DNA from: Rickettsiales bacterium
GTDB taxonomy: Bacteria > Pseudomonadota > Alphaproteobacteria > Rickettsiales > UBA1997
Assembly (NCBI GenBank): GCA_947441875.1
Contig: CANEUR010000062.1
Location: 1-6,432 of the forward strand
Direction: 5' to 3'
DNA length: 6,432 bases
The position numbers and the translations under genes are program-made. The notes below the pieces were generated by a model, which did not search any database, had not been told where the DNA came from, and saw only the letters and a list, made by a program, of their open reading frames with translations. Below are positions 1-5,060 of this stretch, piece by piece. The stretch's first letter is position 1, and each line of letters begins with the position of its first letter.

Positions 1-303
1 GTTTTGCAGAGTCCATTCTTTAGGATGCGAACCATATTCAAGAGCGGCATTTTCGGCCGGTAAGCCAAAAGCATCAAAACCCATTGGATGCAAAACATTA
101 AAGCCTAGTTGTTTTTTATGCCTCGCTACCACATCACCGATAGTGTAATTTCGTAAGTGCCCCATATGAATTTTGCCAGAAGGATAGGGAAACATTTCAA
201 GAACATAATATTTGGGAGCATTTTTTTGCAGATTAAAGCAAAAAACCTGCTCTTTTTGCCAAATTTCTTGCCACTTTTTTTCGATGATTTGATGATTAAA
301 CAT
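1..303 (-). CDS. leuS: Leucyl-tRNA synthetase, N-terminal 101 residues (cut by left window edge)
   Basis: Cytoplasmic class I aminoacyl-tRNA synthetase that charges tRNA-Leu with leucine using ATP. Reading leftwards from the ATG at 303-301, the frame stays open for 101 codons to the window edge. It contains the ATP-binding HIGH signature as HMGH at residues 46-49, inside the typical LeuS context FPYPSGKIHMGHLRNYTIGD, then HPMGFDAFGLPAENAA, which is characteristic of bacterial LeuS. Roughly 700 or more residues (editing domain, KMSKS loop, anticodon-binding domain) lie beyond the window. The start is supported by the usual spacing of about 45 residues to HIGH and by stop codons upstream. No Shine-Dalgarno sequence precedes it. 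A promoter-like pair lies just upstream at 328-355. The gene is divergent from the repeat-protein gene at 712. Identification is secure. Confidence 0.96.
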   Translation of the reverse strand, partial: MFNHQIIEKKWQEIWQKEQVFCFNLQKNAPKYYVLEMFPYPSGKIHMGHLRNYTIGDVVARHKKQLGFNVLHPMGFDAFGLPAENAALEYGSHPKEWTLQN

Positions 304-327
304 AAGCTAAATATAGTTTTTAGCAAA

Positions 328-355
328 ATTTTAAAGTATATTTTTAATTTTGCAA
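328..355 (-). promoter_or_regulatory. Putative sigma-70-type promoter of leuS
   Basis: On the minus strand there is a TTGCAA (-35 candidate, plus-strand 350-355), a 16-bp spacer and TAAAAT (-10 candidate, plus-strand 328-333). They lie 25 bp from the leuS ATG, which gives a short leader of roughly 15-20 nt. The -10 matches TATAAT at 5 of 6 positions and the -35 matches TTGACA at 4 of 6. In DNA this AT-rich, such matches arise easily, so the support is the position rather than the motif alone. A small inverted repeat, GCTAAA/TTTAGC (306-311 and 319-324), lies between the -10 and the start codon. Confidence 0.4.
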
Positions 356-464
356 TAGCGCCTTAAAATAAATCATTGACAATTATATTTTTTAAAATAA
401 AAATTATTAGATTAAATTATACCAATTCCCATCTTTAAATAATTAAATAACAAAATAGTTTTCA

Positions 465-530
465 TTTTAAATTTAGTTTTAAAACCAAAGGTTTATCTAG
501 ATAAATCAAGGTTTTAAACTAAAAATTAAA
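465..530. repeat. Long imperfect palindrome in the leuS/repeat-protein spacer
   Basis: The centre is the perfect 14-bp palindrome TTTATCTAGATAAA at 492-505. It is flanked by arms AGTTTTAAAACC (475-486) and GGTTTTAAACT (510-520), which pair except for one extra base. Weaker AT-only pairing continues outwards to about 465 and 530. Between two divergent genes it cannot be a terminator for either annotated coding sequence. It could be a regulator-binding site, a cruciform-forming element or the remnant of a small palindromic repeat. The G/C pairs (ACC/GGT and the central CTAG) make the core better than chance AT pairing. Function is unknown. Confidence 0.5.
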
Positions 531-697
531 ACAAATTAATTATGCAACAGCCCATTCAAAACCAACAAAACAAAATGGTAAAATATTTTGGCAAAACTAG
601 TAATATTTTATAATTTGAAAAAAATATTTTGCAATTATAAAAATAAATAATAAAATTAAATACTAATTCTTTATTTTAGTTTTTATTAATTTAATTT

Positions 698-703
698 TAT
701 AAT
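698..703 (+). promoter_or_regulatory. Candidate -10 element of the repeat-protein gene
   Basis: A perfect TATAAT hexamer ends 8 bp before the ATG at 712. Transcription would begin at or just before the start codon, which fits the absence of any Shine-Dalgarno sequence and suggests a leaderless or nearly leaderless transcript. No good -35 is visible at the right distance; the best 17-bp-spaced hexamer, TTTAGT at 675-680, is poor. Chance occurrence is quite possible in this AT-rich spacer. Confidence 0.25.
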
Positions 704-711
704 CTTATATT

Positions 712-1584
712 ATGCTAGATTTGTTTAATTTATTAAACCTTTGTTCTAATACTAATGCTTCACTAACTACAGTAGCAACTACTGATGCTTTGCCAACTAC
801 ATTAGCAACTACTGATGCTTTGCCAACTACAGCAGCAACTACTGATGCTTTGCCAACTACAATAAATTTGCAAGATATTATAAACACACGAGCAGAATTG
901 CAAAGAAGACCAAGAAGAAAATCTCAAAAACAAGAGCTAGACCCCATGGAAGAATTGATTAGGAGATGGGAAAGGCAAGAACCAACACAAGAACATCTCC
1001 AATTAAGCGAATCGAATATACAAGTAGTGAGGATATGGCAAGAATCGATGAAATCAGCAAGACAAGCAAGCAGAGAAAAAGATCGTAAATTTATTTCTTT
1101 TATTACATCATTAAGCAATGAAATTAATTCTTTTATTCCACAAATAAAAGAAGATCAATCATTTGATATTCTGCGTATTGTTGCAAAAATGAATGATAAG
1201 TTAAACAGCAAAATAAATGAATCAAAGCCTTCGGCTACTCCGATACAGCCTTCAACTACTCCGATTCGTAATGAGCATATTTATAATAGATTACAAGAAT
1301 ATGATAAGGTGTTAGATATAATAAAAAATCAGGAGCAAATTATAGATAAACAAGAGGTTGCTACATTGATAGTAGATTATACAAAAGCTATTTTTTTGCA
1401 ATATACCAAACACGACGACAACACAGAAAGCATCATGTCACAAGAAACAGCAATAGATTATGTAATAAAAGAATTTATGAGTAGTATAAAACAAAAAACT
1501 TCAACTCAATCAACACCTCTAAATCAACCAAATGGAGTATTAGGTAATCCAAGTAGTAGTCGTAGAACAATTCATAGCCTCTAA
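712..1584 (+). CDS. Orphan protein with N-terminal 10-residue tandem repeats, function unknown
   Basis: A 290-residue protein that I do not recognise. Seen in the sequence: a short hydrophobic start (residues 1-11); Thr/Ala-rich tandem repeats at 14-50 with consensus TDALPTTxAT; a strongly basic patch at 60-73 containing QRRPRRKSQK; a Glu/Gln-rich, probably helical block at about 75-165; a 7-residue duplication PSATPIQ/PSTTPIR at 173-186 acting as a Pro/Thr linker; a second helical, charged block at about 188-266; and a Ser/Thr/Asn/Pro-rich tail. There is no clear signal peptide, transmembrane helix or catalytic motif. The ATG at 712 is the only start that includes the repeats; the next Met in a good context is residue 79 (nt 946). 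It has its own transcription unit: divergent from leuS and convergent with the peptide-binding gene, from which a hairpin separates it. Low-complexity repeats plus helical blocks suit a lineage-specific surface, cytoskeletal or host-directed effector protein, but that is speculation. It is very likely a real gene, because the long frame has coherent amphipathic composition. Confidence 0.75.
   Translation: MLDLFNLLNLCSNTNASLTTVATTDALPTTLATTDALPTTAATTDALPTTINLQDIINTRAELQRRPRRKSQKQELDPMEELIRRWERQEPTQEHLQLSESNIQVVRIWQESMKSARQASREKDRKFISFITSLSNEINSFIPQIKEDQSFDILRIVAKMNDKLNSKINESKPSATPIQPSTTPIRNEHIYNRLQEYDKVLDIIKNQEQIIDKQEVATLIVDYTKAIFLQYTKHDDNTESIMSQETAIDYVIKEFMSSIKQKTSTQSTPLNQPNGVLGNPSSSRRTIHSL
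751..861 (+). repeat. Tandem 30-bp coding repeat (about 3.7 copies)
   Basis: The units lie at 751-780, 781-810, 811-840 and a partial one at 841-861. Copies two to four start with ACTGATGCTTTGCCAACTAC and differ from one another only at two or three bases just before the closing AGCAACT. The first copy is more diverged (ACTAATGCTTCACTAACTAC). The unit is a multiple of three, so copy-number change keeps the reading frame and adds or removes 10 residues (TDALPTTxAT). Near identity at synonymous positions suggests recent expansion by slippage or unequal recombination. Confidence 0.93.
1228..1269 (+). repeat. Tandem 21-bp coding repeat (2 copies)
   Basis: Two adjacent 21-bp units, 1228-1248 and 1249-1269, encode PSATPIQ and PSTTPIR. 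Both begin CCTTC and share CTACTCCGAT, with a few substitutions. They lie inside the same orphan gene as the 30-bp repeats and form a Pro/Thr linker between its two helical blocks. A second independent in-frame duplication in one gene suggests it tolerates, or is selected for, length change. Confidence 0.8.
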
Positions 1585-1594
1585 CAAATTTAAC

Positions 1595-1631
1595 CTGTTA
1601 TTTAAGAGTTGCAACCATTCTTAAATAACAG
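1595..1631. terminator. Hairpin between convergent genes, probable bidirectional terminator
   Basis: A perfect 13-bp inverted repeat, CTGTTATTTAAGA (1595-1607) and TCTTAAATAACAG (1619-1631), encloses an 11-nt loop that contains the palindrome GTTGCAAC. It lies 10 bp after the stop of the repeat-protein gene and its right arm includes the stop codon and last codons of the convergent peptide-binding gene. No U-run follows the stem on either strand and the stem is AT-rich, so it is not a textbook intrinsic terminator. Position and perfection favour a shared transcription end or 3'-end-stabilising structure. Confidence 0.6.
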
Positions 1632-3327
1632 ACCAAGCATCTATTCCTAAAGAATATTTTGGTTTAGTTTTTGGCATAGCAAAAATATTACGATATAAAA
1701 TACGATAAGTGTTGTTATACCAATGAGGCACAACCAAATAATTTTCTAATAAATATTTATCGAGTTGCCTACATAACTTGATAAGTTCTTTTTTATCGTT
1801 AGCAACAGCTATTTTTTCAACCAAATTATCTACTAATTTATCTTGCAGGCCTAATAAATTTCGACCTCCTTTTATGTTGCTTTGCGAAGAGTGAAAATAA
1901 CTATAAAGCTCGGCTCCTGGTAATGTGCTTTGTGGAAAAACACTAACCACAACATCAAAATTAAAATTATTCAGCATTTGTTGATATTGATTTTCTTCAA
2001 CAAATTTAATTTTAGTGGCAATGCCCAGCCTTTTTAGGTTATTCGCAAAAGAAGCTACCACCATTTCAAAAGCTTTGCTATCTATTAAAAACTCAATAAT
2101 CACTGGTTGTGAGTTAGTATCTAACAATTGATTTTTAACAATCTTGTAGCCAGAATTTTTTAAAATTTCTTGAGCTTGCAATAAGTTGTTTCTATTAAAT
2201 CCATCGGCACTGCCACTTGGCAAGAAAAAATTTTCATAACCAAAATTGGAATTCGGAAAAAAACTAGTGGTTTTTTGATAAGAGCCATAAAAAATGTGCT
2301 GTTGTAACCATAAAAAATCAAAAGCATAATTTAAAGCCTTTCTTAAACCAACATTTTGAAATTTTGGTTTGCGTAAATTAAGCACAAAAGCTTGCATCGG
2401 AGCTGGTAAATTATGCTGTATTTCGGTTTTGATAATATTGCTATTTTTTGGTAAATTATAGGCAGTTGCCCAATTTCTAGCGATATTTTCTTGGCGAAAA
2501 TCGTATTTTTGGGCTTTAAAAGCCTCAATTAACACATTATTATCGCGGTAATAATCAAACCAAATAGTCTCAAAATTATATCGCCCCTTATTAACTGGCA
2601 GATTTTTTGCCCAATAATTATGATTTTTCTCATAAACAATATGATAATTAGGCTTGATTGCTTTTATTTTATAAGGCCCCGAGCCAACTGGTGGTTGTAA
2701 AGTGGTTTGCGAAAAATTATGTTGCTCATAATAATGTTTTGGCAAAACTGGTAAAGAAGCTATAAATAAAGCTAAATCACGATGATGATTTGGTTGAAAA
2801 AAAAATTTTATATGATGTTTGTTAATAATACTTACTTTTGTTATTTGTTTTAAGTGCATTTGATATATGGGATGCCCATATTTTTGCAGGGTTTCAAAAG
2901 TAAACAAAACATCAGAAGTAGTAATTGGAAAATCATCATGAAAGTAGGCATTTTTATTTAGTTTAAACTCAATGCTATTTTGATTTAACTGTATTTCTTC
3001 AGCAACCAAACCATATCGAACCCCTAACTCATCTTCACTAGCCTCGGTTAAAGTATCGTAAAGATAAGATAAACCCTCGGCAGGAGATCCTTTTAGTAAA
3101 AAAGGATTAAGAGAGTTAAAGCCTCCTTCTGTAGCAAATTTAATTGTTCCGCCTTGTTTAGAAAGTGGGTTAACATAATTAAAATTAGTAAAATTGGCAG
3201 AATATTTTGGTTTTTCAAACAAGCTTAAATAATAAGAAAAGCCAGCATATGATTTGCCAACAAAACTAATAAATATTAGCAAAAAACAGAAACTAAATTT
3301 TATTGTTTGTAATATCAAGTAGGGCAT
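1621..3327 (-). CDS. Extracellular solute-binding protein family 5, YejA-like peptide-binding protein
   Basis: Periplasmic receptor that binds peptides and passes them to an ABC importer. From the ATG at 3327 it has 568 residues, close to the usual length of about 600 for YejA. Residues 1-28 form a signal peptide with a hydrophobic core FSFCFLLIFISFVG and a cleavage site after SYA. The mature start has the YejA-like pattern EKPKYSANFTNFNYVNP (about 38-54), then GGTIKF and FNSLNPFLLKG. Later come GSGPYKI (about 215) and YDFRQENIARNWATAYNLP (about 275-293), both typical of the YejA branch. The gene overlaps the end of ftsY by 35 bp and is probably co-transcribed with it. An alternative GTG start at 3375 would give 584 residues (N-terminus MKKFLIYKN) and follows a GGAG, but that GGAG is part of the conserved FtsY GVGE codons and the overlap would be 83 bp, so I prefer the ATG. 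No permease or ATPase genes are nearby. The family is secure; the exact peptide substrate is unknown. Confidence 0.9.
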   Translation of the reverse strand: MPYLILQTIKFSFCFLLIFISFVGKSYAGFSYYLSLFEKPKYSANFTNFNYVNPLSKQGGTIKFATEGGFNSLNPFLLKGSPAEGLSYLYDTLTEASEDELGVRYGLVAEEIQLNQNSIEFKLNKNAYFHDDFPITTSDVLFTFETLQKYGHPIYQMHLKQITKVSIINKHHIKFFFQPNHHRDLALFIASLPVLPKHYYEQHNFSQTTLQPPVGSGPYKIKAIKPNYHIVYEKNHNYWAKNLPVNKGRYNFETIWFDYYRDNNVLIEAFKAQKYDFRQENIARNWATAYNLPKNSNIIKTEIQHNLPAPMQAFVLNLRKPKFQNVGLRKALNYAFDFLWLQQHIFYGSYQKTTSFFPNSNFGYENFFLPSGSADGFNRNNLLQAQEILKNSGYKIVKNQLLDTNSQPVIIEFLIDSKAFEMVVASFANNLKRLGIATKIKFVEENQYQQMLNNFNFDVVVSVFPQSTLPGAELYSYFHSSQSNIKGGRNLLGLQDKLVDNLVEKIAVANDKKELIKLCRQLDKYLLENYLVVPHWYNNTYRILYRNIFAMPKTKPKYSLGIDAWSVI

Positions 3328-4237
3328 TGGCAAAAGATTTAGCGTTAAATTCTTGTAGATCAGAAATTTTTTCACCTACTCCAACAGCAAAAATTGGTTT
3401 GCCAAAATCATTTGCCAAAGCAACTGCAATACCGCCTCTTGATGTGCCATCGAGTTTGGTAATAATTAGGCCGTCGATACCAATAGTTTTATGAAAAGTT
3501 TCGGTTTGAGTTTTAGCATTTTGCCCATTGGTAGCATCTATTACCAACAAATTACAGTGCGGAGCTGTGGCATCAAGTTTTTTTAGAACTATATTGATCT
3601 TCTTTAGCTCATCCATTAGGTTTTGTTTGTTGTGTAACCTGCCCGCAGTATCAATTAACAAAACATCGATTTTTTGTTTTTGAGCTAAATCAAAAGCTCT
3701 ATAGGCAACCGAAGCAGGATCTTCTTGCTCTTTCAGTGGCAATACTAACTGGCAACCTGCCCTAGCTGCCCAAGTAGAAAGTTGCGCAGTGGCTGCTGCT
3801 CTAAAAGTATCACAGGCCGCAATTAAAACTGATTTTTGTTGTTTTTTTAAGTTGTAAGCTATTTTACCAATAGTGGTAGTTTTACCAACTCCATTTATGC
3901 CGTTAAAAACCAATACTTGAGTAGATTGAAGATTATGAATAGGCAATGGTTTTTGGCATTTTAATAAAATATTTTCAATTTCGCAAGCAAGAAAAGTTTT
4001 TATTTCTTTAATGGTGAGATTTTTTTCAAATTTTTGTGATTTCAGTTTTTGAGTGATCTGTTTAGCAACCTCGGTGCCAAGATCGTTGATGATTAAAATA
4101 TCTTCTAACTCTTGCAAAGTTTCATTATTGAGTTTTTTATGAGTAAAAATTTGGCTTACAAAAGTAGAAATTTTTTGTGAGCTATTTTTTAACTGATCGC
4201 CAAGCTTTGATTTAGCAAAAATATTTAGAAATGACAT
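3293..4237 (-). CDS. ftsY: Signal recognition particle receptor FtsY (SRP GTPase)
   Basis: GTPase that docks SRP-ribosome complexes at the inner membrane and hands nascent membrane proteins to the Sec translocon, working as a pair with Ffh. The protein has 314 residues. The helical N domain has ELEDILIINDLG at 43-54. The G domain shows all SRP-GTPase motifs: G1 GINGVGKTTT (113-122), G2 DTFRAAA (143-149), QEDPASV (171-177), G3 DTAGR (196-200), G4 TKLDGTSRGG (260-269) and G5 GVGE (286-289). It starts almost directly with the NG core and lacks the long acidic A domain of E. coli FtsY; short forms are normal in many alphaproteobacteria, and basic residues near the N-terminus may serve membrane binding. 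The ATG at 4237 has no clear Shine-Dalgarno sequence. A 21-bp palindrome lies 15 bp upstream of the start. The 3' end overlaps the peptide-binding protein gene. Confidence 0.97.
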   Translation of the reverse strand: MSFLNIFAKSKLGDQLKNSSQKISTFVSQIFTHKKLNNETLQELEDILIINDLGTEVAKQITQKLKSQKFEKNLTIKEIKTFLACEIENILLKCQKPLPIHNLQSTQVLVFNGINGVGKTTTIGKIAYNLKKQQKSVLIAACDTFRAAATAQLSTWAARAGCQLVLPLKEQEDPASVAYRAFDLAQKQKIDVLLIDTAGRLHNKQNLMDELKKINIVLKKLDATAPHCNLLVIDATNGQNAKTQTETFHKTIGIDGLIITKLDGTSRGGIAVALANDFGKPIFAVGVGEKISDLQEFNAKSFANALLDITNNKI

Positions 4238-4252
4238 AAAAAGTTTTTTATA

Positions 4253-4273
4253 AAACTATTACAGTAATAGTTT
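4253..4273. promoter_or_regulatory. 21-bp perfect palindrome upstream of ftsY, possible operator
   Basis: AAACTATTAC and GTAATAGTTT (4253-4262 and 4264-4273) are perfect 10-bp inverted arms around a single central A. The element ends 15 bp before the ftsY ATG, within the zone where its promoter or short leader must lie. A dyad with a one-base centre folds poorly as an RNA hairpin, so a dimeric DNA-binding protein site is the more natural reading. No regulator is encoded in the window to assign to it. Confidence 0.45.
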
Positions 4274-4279
4274 CGTTAA

Positions 4280-4359
4280 TTTCACGAAAAGAAAATTTTG
4301 AGACCATTGCACCACTAATTTATTTTAATTTTTTGCTATGTTTTCACGTAAGAAATTTT
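4280..4359. repeat. Imperfect direct repeat of a TTTCACG-containing motif
   Basis: TTTCACGAAAAGAAAATTTT at 4280-4299 recurs as TTTCACGTAAGAAATTTT at 4342-4359, identical apart from one substitution and two single-base length differences. The copies start 62 bp apart. Their shared CACG core is unusual in this AT-rich spacer. They may be paired binding sites upstream of ftsY or the relic of a duplication; nothing in the window tells which. Confidence 0.35.
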
Positions 4360-4406
4360 ACCTATTTTTAGCCTCATATTAAGCATATTAAGCTAAAAAT
4401 AGGTAA
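4358..4406. repeat. 15-bp perfect inverted repeat with 19-nt loop (strong hairpin)
   Basis: Arms TTACCTATTTTTAGC (4358-4372) and GCTAAAAATAGGTAA (4392-4406) pair perfectly over 15 bp. The intervening segment contains two adjacent copies of CATATTAAG (4375-4383 and 4384-4392), the second running into the right arm. It lies in the divergent ftsY/mreD spacer, so it is upstream of both annotated genes. No U-run follows on either strand, which argues against a simple intrinsic terminator. It could end an unseen small RNA, be a dyad binding site, or be a copy of a dispersed palindromic repeat. Confidence 0.7.
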
Positions 4407-4433
4407 GGTTTATACCAAAAATGGCAAATAAAA

Positions 4434-4444
4434 TATAATATAAT
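4434..4444 (+). promoter_or_regulatory. Candidate -10 region of the mreD-mrdA operon
   Basis: Two overlapping TATAAT hexamers (4434-4439 and 4439-4444) lie about 115 bp before the mreD start and just downstream of the hairpin at 4358-4406. The -35 at 17-bp spacing, TATACC (4411-4416), is poor. This would give a leader of roughly 110 nt. AT-rich composition makes chance matches likely. Confidence 0.25.
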
Positions 4445-4559
4445 TAGTGATACAACAGTTCCATTTTAAGTTAATTAGTTAAAATAACAATAAATTTATT
4501 GAAAAAATCAATTTCAAGATTTAAAATTTATTCTTTATTATTTTTTTAGTCAATTAATT

Positions 4560-5051
4560 ATGGCAGAATCTAAATCGATTTGGCAAAATATCTATGTTTA
4601 TTTGTTAGTTATTTTTTTAAGCATTATTAATGTTAATAACATTAAAATCGCTGGTTTTAACTATTTTTTTCCGCTACTTGAAGTAATTTCTATTTTCTAT
4701 TTTGCAGTTTTTTGCAATATTTTTGGTTTTATTTTTATTTTTATTGTAGGTATTTGGCAAGACTCTATCAACAACATTAACTTAGGGGTTTCTTCTTTTT
4801 CCTATATCATTATTGTGAAAATTTTTCTTACCATCAATAATAGAGTTCTGTTAAAAGAAAATTTTCTGCAAATTTGGCATCAATTTGCCTTTTTCTGCTT
4901 TTTATTTTTATTATTAAAATGGCTTATAATATCTTTATTAAACGCTAGTTTTCTATCAATTAAACCAATTCTTATTCAAACGTTAATTTCAATTTTTGCT
5001 TATGCTTTTATGCATAAATTTTTTGATTTCTTCCTTGAAAAAATTCAGTAA
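4560..5051 (+). CDS. mreD: Rod shape-determining protein MreD
   Basis: Small inner-membrane protein of the elongasome, which links the MreB cytoskeleton and MreC to the PBP2/RodA wall synthase. It has 163 residues, the usual MreD length. It is very hydrophobic, with about five or six membrane segments (roughly 11-25, 34-66 as two, 76-92, 105-127 and 136-156). The core family signature is present as GIWQDSINNINLGVSSFSYI at 64-83, corresponding to the G-D-x(n)-LG pattern of MreD. It is followed after 9 bp by mrdA, the classical order. mreB and mreC, which usually precede mreD, are absent: the next gene upstream is divergent ftsY, so the operon is split here. The ATG at 4560 has no Shine-Dalgarno sequence. 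Sequence conservation in this family is low, so the call rests on size, topology, the signature and the mrdA neighbour. Confidence 0.88.
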   Translation: MAESKSIWQNIYVYLLVIFLSIINVNNIKIAGFNYFFPLLEVISIFYFAVFCNIFGFIFIFIVGIWQDSINNINLGVSSFSYIIIVKIFLTINNRVLLKENFLQIWHQFAFFCFLFLLLKWLIISLLNASFLSIKPILIQTLISIFAYAFMHKFFDFFLEKIQ

Positions 5052-5060
5052 CAAAAATTT

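Larger units (their letters stand above)
304..711. other. AT-rich divergent intergenic region between leuS and the repeat-protein gene
   Basis: This is 408 bp of very AT-rich sequence with no convincing gene. Reading rightwards it contains the leuS promoter candidate, a perfect TTGACA at 376-381 pointing right with only weak -10 partners at 398-404, the near-palindrome at 465-530, and an inverted repeat TAAAATATT/AATATTTTA at 579-587 and 602-610. A TATAAT hexamer at 698-703 lies so close to the ATG at 712 that it would give a leaderless or nearly leaderless mRNA. A 23-codon open frame (542-613) is present but unsupported. No tRNA-like or rRNA-like sequence was seen. Confidence 0.7.
4238..4559. 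other. Divergent intergenic region between ftsY and mreD
   Basis: This is 322 bp of AT-rich spacer with no gene or structural RNA I can recognise. From left to right it holds a 21-bp palindrome (4253-4273), an imperfect direct repeat of TTTCACG-type sequence (4280-4299 and 4342-4359), a 15-bp perfect hairpin (4358-4406), overlapping TATAAT hexamers (4434-4444), and two AT-only inverted repeats, 4463-4485 (ATTTTAA/TTAAAAT) and 4489-4532 (AATAAATTT/AAATTTATT). The last two are of a quality expected by chance in such sequence. Confidence 0.7.

Noticed and set aside
64..73. A CRISPR array, transposon or integrase-type mobile element anywhere in the window
   Set aside because: No regularly spaced repeats with unique spacers, no transposase-like frame and no target-site duplications were found; the only tandem repeats are coding.
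126..366. Two short open frames overlapping the leuS start (157-366 plus and 126-326 minus)
   Set aside because: They lie in other frames over the conserved LeuS HMGH region and have composition typical of AT-rich noise.
376..404. Perfect TTGACA as a rightward promoter for the orphan gene
   Set aside because: Its -10 partners at 16-17 bp spacing (TAAAAA, AAAAAT) are weak and it would give a leader of about 300 nt, so it was not listed as a promoter.
666..711. Shared ATTCTTTATT...TTTAGT sequence before the orphan gene and before mreD (about 4530-4550) as a common promoter element
   Set aside because: The match is short, AT-rich and at different distances from the two start codons, so it is not distinguishable from chance.
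705..887. Minus-strand open frame with VVGKASVVA repeats
   Set aside because: It is the antisense shadow of the tandem 30-bp repeats in the plus-strand orphan gene. A repeat of a multiple of three keeps other frames open as well, and it has no separate start signal.
924..1118. 64-residue minus-strand frame opposite the orphan gene
   Set aside because: It is antisense to a longer frame with coherent amphipathic composition and has no start signal or recognisable motif.
2343..2528. 61-residue minus-strand frame inside the peptide-binding gene
   Set aside because: It is an alternative-frame shadow of a long, clearly coding family-5 binding protein.
3303..3494. Plus-strand 63-residue open frame inside the ftsY 3' end
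   Set aside because: It is antisense to conserved FtsY motifs (TKLDGTSRGG, GVGE), which fully explain the sequence.
4463..4532. AT-only inverted repeats in the mreD leader as a riboswitch or attenuator
   Set aside because: The stems are 7-9 bp of pure A/T and expected by chance in this composition; no conserved riboswitch core or leader peptide is seen.
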